Shown here: positions 27,467 to 36,413 of the stretch, piece after piece
Position numbering within the stretch: the first letter of the stretch is position 1
How the letters are laid out: the number at the start of each line of letters is the position of its first letter
Assembly: GCF_000613925.1 (NCBI RefSeq)
Contig: NZ_BAJX01000002.1
Location: 124,001-188,000, forward strand
Length of the DNA stretch: 64,000 nt
Direction: 5' to 3'
From: Prevotella histicola JCM 15637 = DNF00424
GTDB lineage: Bacteria; Bacteroidota; Bacteroidia; Bacteroidales; Bacteroidaceae
Position numbers and translations under genes: made by a program
The notes under the pieces: generated by a model
The model's input: only the letters and a program-made list of their open reading frames with translations
Databases searched by the model: none
What the model was told of the DNA's origin: nothing

Positions 27467-28096
27467 TTATTTGCAAGCATTATTGAACAGTCCGAAGAGT
27501 TCACGGTCAATCTTATCAGTAATAAAACCAAAGTCTTTTGGACGATTTTGATAGTCAAGTTCATCCACATCAATGGTCAATACGCGTCCTTTATACTTCT
27601 CATTAATGAAGTTTTCGTAGCGTTTATTGAGGTTTTCGAGGTAGTCTAAGGGTATTGTCTGCTCATATTTACGTCCTCTTTTCTCAATGTTTGTGACAAG
27701 ATGGCTCACCGTTGACCGAAGATAAATCATCAGATCAGGGTATTGAACAACGTCTGTCATGTCCTCAAAGAGCTCCATATACGTTTCATAATCACGCTTT
27801 TCAAGGTTCCCCATGGCGTAATTGTTCTCCGTAAAGACGTATACTCCTTCGTAAATGGAGCGGTCTTGCACAACAGACTCCTTACTTCTGCTTATCTCAA
27901 GGAGGTCTTTGAAGCGCTCTTTCAGGAAGAAAACCTCCATAGGAAACGACCATCTCTTGATGTCTTTATAGTAATCTTCCATGTAAGGGTTATAGTCTAC
28001 CGACTCAAACCGTGGTGTCCAACCATATCTTTTGGCAAGCATTGTTGTTAAAGTTGTCTTCCCGCTGCCAATATTTCCTGCAATTGCAATGTGCAT
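27467..28096 (-). CDS. Deoxynucleoside kinase, copy 1 of a tandem pair
   Basis: 209 residues. P-loop GNIGSGKTTLTTML, DRSIYEGVYVF (about 97) and lid KRGRKYEQTIPLDYL. Residue-by-residue it parallels the next gene (MHIAIAGNIG start; DYYKDIKRWSF against DYYNDMKRWSF), showing tandem duplication. In lactobacilli a comparable tandem pair forms a dAK/dGK heterodimer. The same arrangement here is an inference. Confidence 0.88.
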   Translation of the reverse strand: MHIAIAGNIGSGKTTLTTMLAKRYGWTPRFESVDYNPYMEDYYKDIKRWSFPMEVFFLKERFKDLLEISRSKESVVQDRSIYEGVYVFTENNYAMGNLEKRDYETYMELFEDMTDVVQYPDLMIYLRSTVSHLVTNIEKRGRKYEQTIPLDYLENLNKRYENFINEKYKGRVLTIDVDELDYQNRPKDFGFITDKIDRELFGLFNNACK

Positions 28097-28150
28097 TTAC
28101 TTACTCTTAAGTTCTTGTTTCTTGGTCTATTAAACGTTGATTGTTACTGT

Positions 28151-29628
28151 TTAATTGCCTAAAGCCATATTTCTTGCGGTACCAATGCATCCATTTGGCA
28201 TCTGAATATGCAGCATAGCACACACCGTTGGAGCGATATCTACGATGTAAGTCTGCTGTGTTGTAGCTCCGTGTTTCACGTTCCAACCATACAAAAGGAA
28301 CGGAATATGTGTATCATAAGGGAACGGTTGACCGTGCTGAGTGCCCTTATAAGTTGGTGAATCCTTGGCTCCAAAGACCTGAGGACGGGTCACTACACCT
28401 ATCTCACCAGACCTTCCACGGAAGTAACCATTGATCATTCGCTCCTTAATCCACTGTGGCATCGTTACTTCTGATATCCTTTCTTCATCGAAAACATACA
28501 GATATCGTGGGTCTTTCTTTAAGTATTCAACTGATTCGTCAATGATTTGCTGCTTCTTTAAGCCTGATGCAGCTATCAAAGAGTCGTTAAGGAAGACTGA
28601 TAGTCGTCCTCTGCCATGACAGGAGCAATGCCAAACTTACCTTGAAGATAGCCATTGAGGTCCTTAACAGACTGCCTATAGTCCCAACCACCAGCTGGAA
28701 TGCGATGCTCTTTCATGTAATTGTAGTTGTGAGCAGCACCGTGGTCAGCCGTAAGGAACAACAGATAGTTGCCTTTACCCACCTGTTCGTCAAGTGTTTT
28801 AAGGAAGTGTGCGAGGTCTTTATCTAGCTGCATATACACGTCATGGTTCTCTTTTCCACGTGTAGAGTAGACATGTCCGATGGCATCTGTTGATGAAATG
28901 CTCACTGCAAGCATGTCAGTTTCTTTCCCTTTACCAAGGTTTTCATTCTTCAATGCTGCCTCTGCCATCTTGAAAGTCATGGTAACACCCTGTGTAGAGG
29001 TCTTGATATTGAAGTTAGGGGCGGTATGATTCTTCTCATTAAAGTCTATAACCCACTGTGGAAGATGGTCTGTATAGAACGTAGAGGTAACGAAATGCCC
29101 TGCAGAAGTGTCCCACCAATAAGCGGCATCAGCTGCATGACCAGCCGGAAGGATAGATGCACGGTCCTTCAAAGCCACTCCAATGACCTTCGAACGGAAG
29201 TCATTAGATATCTGAAGTTCGTCTCCTATGGTAGAAGCAAGCAGTCTGTGCGGACTCATCTGTCCTTCTTTGCTATCTGAACCCACGCTCTTCACGTTTG
29301 GATCTTCGCAACAATAAACATTCTTATCATCCTGAAAGAAGTAGTTCCCAGCGATACCTGTGATAGCAGGAACCGACCCTGTATATACTGAACTGTGTCC
29401 TATGGCGGTGACAGTAGGGGCATAATTGATGTGAGTATTCTCAAAAGAGAACCCGTTATCAACAAGTCTTCGCAAGCCATCTGTGCCATATTCATTATAG
29501 TAATAGTACAGATAATCCCATCTCATTTGGTCAACAACTAAACCAACCACCAGCTTCGGGCGTTGGATCTGTGCACTGGCAGCAAGTGACATGCATAGTC
29601 CAGCAACAAAAATAAGTATCTTTTTCAT
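28151..29628 (-). pseudogene. pafA: PafA-type alkaline phosphatase, split by a -1 frameshift near 28585
   Basis: Two frames join into one protein of about 490 residues. The first (29628 down) has signal peptide MKKILIFVAGLCMSLAASAQ, GLVVDQMRWDYL (metal Asp), the nucleophile Thr in APTVTAIGHSSVYTG, and KDRASILPAGHAADAAYW with the Lys/Arg pair typical of PafA. It also has TADHGAAHNY with metal ligands and ends at 28576. The second frame continues as NDSLIAASGLKKQ and holds the remaining metal His region (GTQHGQPFPYDTHIPFLLYG). One missing base in the run at about 28583-28592 explains the split. PafA is a periplasmic, phosphate-irrepressible phosphomonoesterase. It may be functional in the organism if the shift is a sequence error. 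Confidence 0.85.
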
Positions 29629-29654
29629 CTTAGATAAAGTGTTTATTATTGTTG

Positions 29655-29662
29655 CAAACTTA
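29655..29662 (-). promoter_or_regulatory. -7 element TAAGTTTG of the PafA-like gene
   Basis: Minus-strand TAAGTTTG, 26 bp before the ATG at 29628. It lies back to back with the regulator promoter at 29696, the two elements being 33 bp apart. Confidence 0.6.
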
Positions 29663-29695
29663 CAAATTATTTTTCAATATCTCGACTTTTTTCCC

Positions 29696-29703
29696 TACTT
29701 TTG
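29696..29703 (+). promoter_or_regulatory. -7 element TACTTTTG of the LuxR-type regulator
   Basis: TACTTTTG matches TAnnTTTG. The predicted start near 29709 lies downstream of the first in-frame ATG (29649), which rules that start out and supports 29739. Confidence 0.6.
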
Positions 29704-29738
29704 TGCTCTATAGGAGAGTAATAAACACTATCGTCGGA

Positions 29739-30383
29739 ATGAGAAATATTATTATTGCAGACAATCAAGACATCACACGGGCAGGAATAACTTATCTTCT
29801 GTCTCAGATTGATGGATGTTCCTGTCAAATGGTAACCGATAAAAGCGGACTGATTGCACAATTAAAGGAACAGCCGGAGTCTGTGATTATTGTTGATTAC
29901 ACGCTCTTCGACTTTGTGGGAGAGACTGATTTGCAGATCATCACACTGCGTTTCCCACGTGCACACATCATTCTTTGGAGTGAAGATCTTAGCCTTGAGT
30001 TCATTCAAAGCGTTGTTAACATGGACAATAAGATAAGTATTCTTCTGAAAGATGCCCGCATGTCGGAGATACAACAGTGCATTGAATATGCTTTAAGGGG
30101 TGAACGTTACCTCTGTCAGCACGTTACCGAGATGTTACTTACGCCTATTTCTGCTGCCGATAAGGAGTCGACTAAACTGACAAAGACCGAGACTGAGATT
30201 CTGAAAGACATTGCTTTGGGCATGACAACACGTGAGATTGCGGAGAAACGCTTTTCTTCTTTCCACACAGTAAACACACATCGCAAGAATATCTTCCGTA
30301 AATTAGGCGTCAATAACGTCTATGAAGCCATCCGTTATGCCATGAGAATGGGGTTGGTTGATGCTGCAGAATATTACATTTAG
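29739..30383 (+). CDS. Orphan NarL/LuxR-type response regulator
   Basis: 214 residues from the ATG at 29739 (MRNIIIADNQD). The receiver domain has acidic Asp residues in ADNQD, the phospho-acceptor Asp in VIIVDYTLFDF and the conserved Lys in ILLKDAR. The C-terminal LuxR helix-turn-helix (about 145-205) has LTKTETEILKDIALGMTTREIAE, then FHTVNTHRKNIFRKLGV (each quoted in part only as motif landmarks). No histidine kinase is adjacent. It shares a compact divergent promoter region with the PafA-like phosphatase gene, so it may control that gene or itself; this is inference. Confidence 0.88.
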   Translation: MRNIIIADNQDITRAGITYLLSQIDGCSCQMVTDKSGLIAQLKEQPESVIIVDYTLFDFVGETDLQIITLRFPRAHIILWSEDLSLEFIQSVVNMDNKISILLKDARMSEIQQCIEYALRGERYLCQHVTEMLLTPISAADKESTKLTKTETEILKDIALGMTTREIAEKRFSSFHTVNTHRKNIFRKLGVNNVYEAIRYAMRMGLVDAAEYYI

Positions 30384-30399
30384 CACTCAACTCATCCAC

Positions 30400-31350
30400 T
30401 TACTTACTCCTATTAATAATGTATATACCCGTAGCTGCTAACGCACCAGCAATCACATACTTTATTTGGAACTGCTCATCAAGGCATAAACAAGAAGTAA
30501 CAGCCCCCACAACAGGTATCAGAGAATTGTAAATGGCAACCTTTCCAACGGGATTACACGTAAGAAGCTTGTTGTAAAGAGTGAAGCCCATCGTGCTAAT
30601 GGCGATGAGTAATACCAAATAAAGGCTTCCCGTGGCTGTTACCATGGGGAATTCTCCACCTAAAAAGATACCAGGAAGAACCAGTAAAGTCCCACCAATA
30701 GCAAGACTGTAACCCGTTCCTACGAACACATCAACACGCTTTCCCAATCCACGAATCAGCAAAGAGGCTGATGCACCACAAAGAGCATTGAGGATAATCA
30801 TGCCATCGCCCAACAAAGAAAAGCGTCCACTGTCAGCTCCACCAAGGTTTAATGACACGATACCAGCAAAGCCTATGATACAACCAATAACCTTATTGGC
30901 TGTCATACGGTCACTCTTGAAGAACAAACAAGCGAAGATAACAACCGAAAAGACACTCAATGAGTTGAGAATAGCTGCTCGTGAACCTTCACTATGCGAC
31001 AGTCCAAAATAGAAGAAAGCATAATGAAGGGTGGTGTTCAGCATGCAGAAAAGAAGAATATACCACCAGTCACTGCGTTCACGAACCTTAAATTCACGCT
31101 TTGTCACCCCAGCAATAGAGAGGATTATAAGCCCTGATATACAGAAACGAATGCCTGCAAAGAGCATCTTTGAGCCTGTCATGTCAGGTGTAATACCAAA
31201 TTCTCCGAATCCTAACTTTATCAATGGATATGCCCAACCCCATGCTATGGCTGCCGTAAGAGCAAAGACTGTAACCCATACTGGGCGCTGAAAAATACTT
31301 TTTTGTGGTGTCATAACGCTTCTGTCGTGAACAAATAATTCTCTCATCAT
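30400..31350 (-). CDS. EamA/DMT-superfamily permease
   Basis: About 316 residues with ten predicted membrane helices in two EamA repeats. The first starts at VFALTAAIAWGWAYPLIKLG and the second near GDGMIILNALCGASASLLIRG. These are inner-membrane drug/metabolite exporters, substrate unknown. The reading frame opens at 31368, but that ATG lies inside the -7 element at 31366-31373. The start is therefore placed at the ATG pair 31350/31347; MTPQKSIF at 31314 is also possible. It converges with the LuxR-type regulator gene, 16 bp apart. Confidence 0.85.
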   Translation of the reverse strand: MMRELFVHDRSVMTPQKSIFQRPVWVTVFALTAAIAWGWAYPLIKLGFGEFGITPDMTGSKMLFAGIRFCISGLIILSIAGVTKREFKVRERSDWWYILLFCMLNTTLHYAFFYFGLSHSEGSRAAILNSLSVFSVVIFACLFFKSDRMTANKVIGCIIGFAGIVSLNLGGADSGRFSLLGDGMIILNALCGASASLLIRGLGKRVDVFVGTGYSLAIGGTLLVLPGIFLGGEFPMVTATGSLYLVLLIAISTMGFTLYNKLLTCNPVGKVAIYNSLIPVVGAVTSCLCLDEQFQIKYVIAGALAATGIYIINRSK

Positions 31351-31365
31351 TTTCTTTTCGGCATG

Positions 31366-31373
31366 CAAAGGTA
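31366..31373 (-). promoter_or_regulatory. -7 element TACCTTTG of the DMT permease
   Basis: Minus-strand TACCTTTG. It overlaps the most upstream in-frame ATG of the permease gene and so argues for a downstream start codon. Confidence 0.6.
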
Positions 31374-31516
31374 CGATGTTTCAAACGAAAAACGGCACGC
31401 TTCAATCATAAAAGCCTTTCTTACAGAATTACTGTATATATATTCTGTTTTGCAGGAAAATATCATTAAAAACACAGAAAATCATCTTCTTTTATTCGAT
31501 ATTAGAATATTTTTGT

Positions 31517-31524
31517 TACTTTTG
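31517..31524 (+). promoter_or_regulatory. -7 element TACTTTTG before a small-ORF region
   Basis: TACTTTTG in an AT-rich stretch, about 37 bp before the first small ORF at 31561. It supports that 31530-31781 is transcribed. Confidence 0.5.
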
Positions 31525-31560
31525 TATCCATATTAAAAGAATAAAAGCAATAAAACGTGC

Positions 31561-31605
31561 ATGAAACTGTCACAGATGCGTATGTCATCAGTGGGAGAGG
31601 GATGA
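31561..31605 (+). CDS. Possible 14-residue upstream ORF
   Basis: ATG at 31561 encodes MKLSQMRMSSVGEG and ends with TGA at 31603-31605, overlapping the ATG pair (31602, 31605) of the next small ORF. Such an ATGATGA overlap allows translational coupling. Too short to judge by composition. Confidence 0.25.
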   Translation: MKLSQMRMSSVGEG

Positions 31606-31781
31606 TGAAAACAGACTGTAATGCTTTGCTGACTGATTGGAAACGAAAGGTCTGTCACATGCAATACAAGGATGAAAAAGCAAAGATTGCCATGCGTTTC
31701 ATGGAGGATGAAGAGCCGAAAGGACGCCATTCAACAGTCGTTTTAGCCCATATTCGTACACGTTTGATGGAGATAATGTAA
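31602..31781 (+). CDS. Possible 59-residue basic protein
   Basis: Starts MMKTDCNALLTDWKRKV and ends RTRLMEIM. It is rich in Lys, Arg, Glu and Met, has no membrane segment or signal peptide, and matches no family I know. A purine-rich GGGAGAGGG lies just before the ATG and a -7 element 80 bp upstream. An alternative GTG start in the same frame lies at 31557. The gap 31369-31789 contains nothing else. Could be a real small protein or chance coding. Confidence 0.4.
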   Translation: MMKTDCNALLTDWKRKVCHMQYKDEKAKIAMRFMEDEEPKGRHSTVVLAHIRTRLMEIM

Positions 31782-31789
31782 ATGAAAAG

Positions 31790-32017
31790 TCATGATAGGA
31801 TAGCAATACATGCTCTTTTGCCTTCTAAAAGATGCCCTTTTACACTTCAAAAGGTGCCCTTTTACCATGCAAAAGGGCGTCTTTTACATCGCAAAAGGGC
31901 ACCTTTTACTTTGCCTTCTGTAAGCTATTGATTGTCTGATGGTTACAAAAGTGAAAATGAACCATTTTCCTTTGATTTCCATTCATTAGTAGTGCAAAAT
32001 ATGTAAGGACTTTTCTT
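31790..32017 (+). repeat. Composite 22-bp-period intergenic repeat, copy 4 (head to tail on +)
   Basis: Cores at about 31805 (degenerate, CATGCTCTTTT), 31827, 31849, 31871 and 31893, with separators gccttct, acacttc, accatgc and acatcgc. Orientations F F F R R, the same as copies 1 and 5. The tail has CTGTAAG near 31918, GATGGTTACAAAA near 31938 and ATGTAAGGACTTTTC near 32001. Confidence 0.9.
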
Positions 32018-32143
32018 AATACAATATTTCAGCCCTTTTGAGGCATAGAACCTCACCAGTCGAGTGCTGTAAAAAGACGTTAAAAATGGGTAGGAGCCGT
32101 GATTCAAACCATAGAAGGAAATAAAGTGTTAACCAATAGAAAT

Positions 32144-32174
32144 AAAAAAAGTCCCAGACTGTTGGTCTGGGACT
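32144..32174 (-). terminator. Intrinsic terminator of the candidate small RNA
   Basis: Stem AGTCCCAGAC (32150-32159) with GTCTGGGACT (32165-32174), a 5-nt loop TGTTG, and seven T residues following on the minus strand (32150-32144). Confidence 0.8.
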
Positions 32175-32238
32175 GAAAGATTACTTGTTTCACAACAACT
32201 AATCTTCTAACCTTAATAATCTAATACCATGAAAAACA
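32144..32238 (-). ncRNA. Candidate ~95-nt small RNA with promoter, GNRA-type hairpin and intrinsic terminator
   Basis: On the minus strand a consensus -7 element (TATCTTTG, 32244-32251) is followed by about 95 nt with no ORF, ending in a perfect 10-bp terminator. Upstream of the terminator a second hairpin pairs AAGATTA (32206-32200) with TAATCTT (32183-32177), then after one mismatch TTGTT (32198-32194) with AACAA (32189-32185), closed by a GUGA loop. GUGA is a GNRA tetraloop only on this strand, which supports the direction. It lies between the end of GH125 (32424) and repeat copy 4. Function unknown. Confidence 0.6.
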
Positions 32239-32243
32239 CGTTG

Positions 32244-32251
32244 CAAAGATA
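32244..32251 (-). promoter_or_regulatory. -7 element TATCTTTG of the candidate small RNA
   Basis: A perfect TAnnTTTG on the minus strand, about 6 bp before the proposed 5' end and 172 bp beyond the stop of the GH125 gene, so it is not read-through from that operon. Confidence 0.6.
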
Positions 32252-32423
32252 TGGGAATTAAACTATACATGCAAATATTTAATGTTAAAGAACGTAAAAT
32301 ATTCGATTTATTCTTTGTTTTCTTTAAATATCGCATAACGTACAACTTCTTCTTTTATTATATAGTGTAATATCCCACATCTGCCTATTCTCTGTGTTAT
32401 AAGGTTATATAGAAGATTACTTG

Positions 32424-33896
32424 TTACTTAATACTATTCAAAAGATTTACCTTTCCTTCATTTACAAGTTTTATGATGAGCTCACCAAAGAGTGTATTTT
32501 GCCATGCAAACCAGTCTCGTGTAAACTTTGAAGCATCATCTTTGTTGAAACTCTCGTGCATGAATCCTGTGCCAGCATCCGTATTCATTAACATCTCAAC
32601 ACACTCTTTTATCTCCTTATCATCATGCGATGTGAAGGCACGCATCATGATTGACATTGGCCAAACCATGTCATATCCTACGTGCGGACCGCCTATTCCT
32701 TCTCCAACCTTACCACGGAAGAAGTAGGGATTGTCCTCACTCCACACGTAGCGGCGTGTGTTCTGATAGATAGGATCGTCCTGACTGACGTCGCCAAGAT
32801 AAGGCATTGCGAGGAGACTGGGCACGTTGGCATCGTCCATAAGGAAGTAATTGCCGAAACCATCCACCTCATAGGCGTATATTTTACCGTACTTCGGATG
32901 ATTATAGACGGCATATTTCTTCAGTGCTGCACTCACTTCGTTTGCCAGATCACTGCATTGCCGTGCAAGATTGTCGTTGTGGTTCACCTTATTGAGTATC
33001 TCTGCCGCCTTACGCAATGATGAAACCGCCATGAAATTGGAGGGAACAAGGAACTGAAGGGTCGTTGCATCATCCGAAGGACGGAATGCTGAAGCTATCA
33101 ATCCCACAGGTTTTACGGGTGCACCCCAGCCTGCATTGTTCATAGTATCAAGTGCTCTGTCCGTCACACGTAGGAATTTGTAACTTCCTTTGCCGTCTTT
33201 CTTCTGCTGTTCACGGAAGGTTTTGAGGATATTCTCAATGGCTTTGATCCATTCTTCACCAAAGACACTCGTGTCACCCGTCACCTTCCAGTATTCATAA
33301 GCCAGTCGGATGGGATAGCAAAGGGAGTCAATCTCATACTTTCTTTCGTGCAATTCGGGCTTCATAGCCGTATCGTCAGTCATCCAAGGGCCTTTCGGGT
33401 CGGGCTTTTGGTTGAAGGCATTGGCATAAGGGTCAATGTTTATGCACTTCATCTGTCTGTTTATGACTCCTGCAAGCATCTTCTTCAGCTTCTTATCCTT
33501 GCCTGCCAGTTGTACGTAAGGCCACACCTGTGCACCGGAATCACGCAACCACATGGCTGCAATGTCGCCTGTATAGACGAAAGTATCGGGTGTTCCTTTG
33601 TCGTCTTCACTGTAATGCACAGTGGTATCGAGTGTGTTTGGGAAGCAATTCTCAAACATCCATGCCAGTCGTTTATTGGTTATCTGACGCAGAATGCGTT
33701 GTATTTCTTTCTCAACAGCTTCTGATCGGAACAGTCTGTCAGCCTCTTTCGGACGTTTTGATAGTAGTTTTACAGCATCAGCAGGACAACTGAGCACTGT
33801 TGAAGGGGATATTCGGAGGCACGAAGCATCAGTGTTTTGTGTGCTTAATGCCATCAATGCCAACATCGTCGATGAGAGATAATGTCTTGTTCTCAT
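32424..33896 (-). CDS. Glycoside hydrolase family 125 (exo-alpha-1,6-mannosidase type)
   Basis: 490 residues with signal peptide (MRTRHYLSSTMLALMALS). GH125 (formerly DUF1237) signatures are FVYTGDIAAMWLRDSGAQVWPY (about 105), WMTDDTAMKPELHERKYEIDSLCYP (about 170), LLAMPYLGDV and GPHVGYDMVWPMSIMMRA (each a landmark, partly quoted). These are metal-independent inverting exo-alpha-mannosidases that trim mannose from N-glycan-like chains, usually in the periplasm. It starts 5 bp after the aminotransferase stop, so it is the last gene of the sugar operon, although its catabolic role differs from the biosynthetic genes upstream. Confidence 0.9.
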   Translation of the reverse strand: MRTRHYLSSTMLALMALSTQNTDASCLRISPSTVLSCPADAVKLLSKRPKEADRLFRSEAVEKEIQRILRQITNKRLAWMFENCFPNTLDTTVHYSEDDKGTPDTFVYTGDIAAMWLRDSGAQVWPYVQLAGKDKKLKKMLAGVINRQMKCINIDPYANAFNQKPDPKGPWMTDDTAMKPELHERKYEIDSLCYPIRLAYEYWKVTGDTSVFGEEWIKAIENILKTFREQQKKDGKGSYKFLRVTDRALDTMNNAGWGAPVKPVGLIASAFRPSDDATTLQFLVPSNFMAVSSLRKAAEILNKVNHNDNLARQCSDLANEVSAALKKYAVYNHPKYGKIYAYEVDGFGNYFLMDDANVPSLLAMPYLGDVSQDDPIYQNTRRYVWSEDNPYFFRGKVGEGIGGPHVGYDMVWPMSIMMRAFTSHDDKEIKECVEMLMNTDAGTGFMHESFNKDDASKFTRDWFAWQNTLFGELIIKLVNEGKVNLLNSIK

Positions 33897-33901
33897 TTGG
33901 G

Positions 33902-35008
33902 TTAAAAGTTTGATGGGTAATGATTGATTTGTTCTATAATGTATTTGCAGTCGTCATCCGTCATCGTTGGATTGCAAGGGAGTGACAGTTCTTCTCTGTG
34001 GATACGCTCCGTAAGGGGATAATGTCTGTTGTTCCATTCGTGATAAGCCTGTTGTTGATGGGGCGGAATGGGGTAGTGGATCATCGTTCCAACACCCTTT
34101 TCTCTCAGATAAAGCTGCATTTCCTCCCGTTCAGGACATAGTATGGGAAAGATATGATAGACGTTATCACGGTCGTTATCAGCCGTTATCGTTATCTTGG
34201 GATGATGGATAGCCGATTGATAGAGCCTTGCTATCTCTTTTCTTCGGCGGTTTTCTTCATCTAAATAGGGTAGTTTGACACGCAGGACAGCCGCTTGTAT
34301 CTCATCCATCCTACTGTTTCTGCCTTTGAAAGTAAACTCATATTTTCGGGAAGAACCATAGTTTGCAAGACTTCTTATGGTCTTTGCCAGCGTTTCATCA
34401 TCTGTTGTGACTGCTCCAGCATCACCCAATGCACCGAGATTCTTACCCGGATAGAAGCTGTGGGCAGCTGCATTGCCAAGACTTCCAGTGCGTTTCTCCT
34501 TATAATAACAACCATGTGCCTGTGCATTATCTTCAAGAAGCAGGAGCTTATGATGCTGACAAAGTTCGGTAATCAGGGGTGTATAGGCACATCTTCCATA
34601 GAGATGTACGAGCATAATAGCACGTGTTTTCGATGTAATAGCTTGTTCTATGAGTCGTTCGTCAAGCTCTAATGTGTTGATATCTGGCTCTACAAGGACT
34701 GGTACCAACCGATTTTCGGTGATGGAAAGGATGGTTGCTATATACGTATTGGCGGGTACAATGACCTCATCTCCTTCCTTTAAGCATCCCAATTCCATGT
34801 AAGCACGAAGGATAAGAGACAATGCATCGAGTCCGTTCCCACATGTTATGCAGTGCTTAGTACCTATGTATTGGGCGTATTCTGTCTCAAACTGCTGCGT
34901 CTCCTGTCCTTGCAGATACCATCCTGAACCCACAACTCGGTTGACAGCTGCCGTTATCTCAGCAGCATGTAAGTCTGTTATGCGCTTTAAAGAGAGGTAA
35001 TCAATCAT
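33902..35008 (-). CDS. FdtB/QdtB-like dTDP-3-keto-sugar aminotransferase (DegT/DnrJ/EryC1/StrS)
   Basis: 368 residues, PLP-dependent fold type I sugar aminotransferase. Landmarks are [14 protein letters not shown] (phosphate site), [14 protein letters not shown] (PLP Asp), Lys in [16 protein letters not shown] forming the Schiff base, and [20 protein letters not shown]. With the FdtA-like isomerase and RmlB in the same operon, the reaction is probably amination of dTDP-3-keto-6-deoxyhexose to dTDP-Fuc3N or dTDP-Qui3N. It overlaps the broken acyltransferase gene upstream by 8 bp. Exact sugar stereochemistry cannot be inferred. Confidence 0.85.
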   Translation of the reverse strand: MIDYLSLKRITDLHAAEITAAVNRVVGSGWYLQGQETQQFETEYAQYIGTKHCITCGNGLDALSLILRAYMELGCLKEGDEVIVPANTYIATILSITENRLVPVLVEPDINTLELDERLIEQAITSKTRAIMLVHLYGRCAYTPLITELCQHHKLLLLEDNAQAHGCYYKEKRTGSLGNAAAHSFYPGKNLGALGDAGAVTTDDETLAKTIRSLANYGSSRKYEFTFKGRNSRMDEIQAAVLRVKLPYLDEENRRRKEIARLYQSAIHHPKITITADNDRDNVYHIFPILCPEREEMQLYLREKGVGTMIHYPIPPHQQQAYHEWNNRHYPLTERIHREELSLPCNPTMTDDDCKYIIEQINHYPSNF

Positions 35009-35995
35009 CTTGTTTTCGTATTGTCGGTAGGGAATAAGGGGTTAGAATATCTTCTGTTATGTCCCATTCATATTGGTCATAACATACAGCTCGTGCGCCA
35101 AAGCCCTCCTTTTGCTGGATAAGACCAGCATTGAGATAGTCTCCAGAATCCTCATTTGAAGTACCAAAGTCGAAGAAGTGCACATCTTTATAGTCTTCTT
35201 TGATGATCTGATGACAGATAGCATCAACGGCATGGAGTTCCTTTCCTTCTGTTGTTGCTGATATATACTGCGTGTGAACAACGTTAGATGTGACGTAGAG
35301 GAGTACTCCTGCAAGGTATTTATCACCTTGTCGAGCCATGTATAGGGGTATATTATCAGGGAAATGATGGGTTAATAATGTCATTTCCTCAAGTGTATGG
35401 ACAGGTTTGGCATGGTAAGTTGCCTGTAAGTTGTTCGTGAGAATATCCCAAAACAAGTCCAGATCCTTGCTCTTACGCTCAATGATCAACCCTTCTTTTA
35501 ATGCACTCTTAACCCCATGTTGCCGGTCTTTTCGCCATTTAATGGGGTTTGTCTGGTCGATAGTAGATGCTATATAACGGTGTATAAGACGTGCCTTGCA
35601 TACATGAAAGAGTGCATATAAATCCTCTTCAGCCGGTATCCTATGATAAATCCAGGGCATACACTTATACAAAACATGCTGTATTCCTATGCCATAGAGG
35701 TATTTATTGATTTCAAGAAAGGCTTCACACACCCCCACAGCAGTAGCTTCTGCATTCGTAATGAGTCCTCCGTAGGTCAGTCCTTGGTGTGAATAAAGCG
35801 TAGTATCAACCTATTGGCAGGCAAAAGGGCATAGAGTCGGTCCTTCCTATAGACCATCAACGAGCAATCATGGAACCTATCAGCATGATAATCCATGTAA
35901 GAACGATTGAAAAGGAACGTTCCTTGCTTCGAATTCTCTACGAAGTTATTCCATTCAAGTTCGTCCTCTCTCGTGTATTGTCTTACTTTGAACAT
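35001..35995 (-). pseudogene. GNAT/FemAB-like acyltransferase, split by a -1 frameshift near 35805
   Basis: Frame 1 (35995 down) gives MFKVRQYTREDELEWNNFV up to ALLPANR, then goes out of frame and stops at 35777. Frame 2 gives DTTLYSHQGLTYGGLITN and continues through the 245-residue C-terminal part to 35001 (QHVLYKCMPWIYH, HFFDFGTSNED). Together about 330 residues form a GNAT fold of the FemAB-like kind found beside amino-sugar genes. A missing base in the AGGTTGAT stretch (about 35805) restores PANR-x-DTTLYSHQG. By context it would acylate the amino group made by the FdtB-like enzyme, as FdtC does, though FdtC itself is a different fold. Overlaps both neighbours. Confidence 0.78.
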
Positions 35996-36411
35996 TTAAT
36001 ATTAGGGTTGATACGGAGTAAAGAAGCAATAAACTCTTCTTTATTCTTTGGTGATATGAGTGCTTCAGAACCGCCTTTCGTTGTTATACAGATACGCTTT
36101 AAAGACATAGCAGGGGCAGTAATCGGGTCATGAGAGTCCTTAACTTCGCGAATTTCAGGGATAAGCAGATCGCGTTTTACGATGATTCCACTTCGTATTC
36201 TTAAGTATTTGCCATCAATTTCATAGTAACATGGAAGGCAAAGGAAGATTATCAAGTAGCAGAAAGCAACAATAATAGTGGGTATAATGAGCTCCCATAC
36301 GTCATTAAATGGGTCTTCTGGAACGATAAAAAACAATACCAAGGCGATGAAAGGAGCTGCTAAAGCGATGAAAAGCCAAGCATCTACTTTAGAATAATAG
36401 CGCTGTTTCAT
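35983..36411 (-). CDS. Small membrane protein with bacterial PH-like domain
   Basis: 142 residues. Two membrane helices (about 13-30 and 42-62) are followed by a soluble segment, YYEIDGKYLRIRSGIIVKRDLLIPEI, in the pattern of bacterial PH (YdbS/YdbT-like) domains, ending with LISPKNKEEFIASLLRINP (both quoted as landmarks). Function unknown. It begins 2 bp after the FdtA-like gene and overlaps the acyltransferase gene by 13 bp. Confidence 0.7.
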   Translation of the reverse strand: MKQRYYSKVDAWLFIALAAPFIALVLFFIVPEDPFNDVWELIIPTIIVAFCYLIIFLCLPCYYEIDGKYLRIRSGIIVKRDLLIPEIREVKDSHDPITAPAMSLKRICITTKGGSEALISPKNKEEFIASLLRINPNIKCSK

Positions 36412-36413
36412 AG

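Noticed and set aside
32221..32253. Plus-strand ORF MKNTLQRYGN
   Set aside because: Ten codons with no continuation; the same bases are explained as the promoter and 5' end of the minus-strand small RNA candidate.
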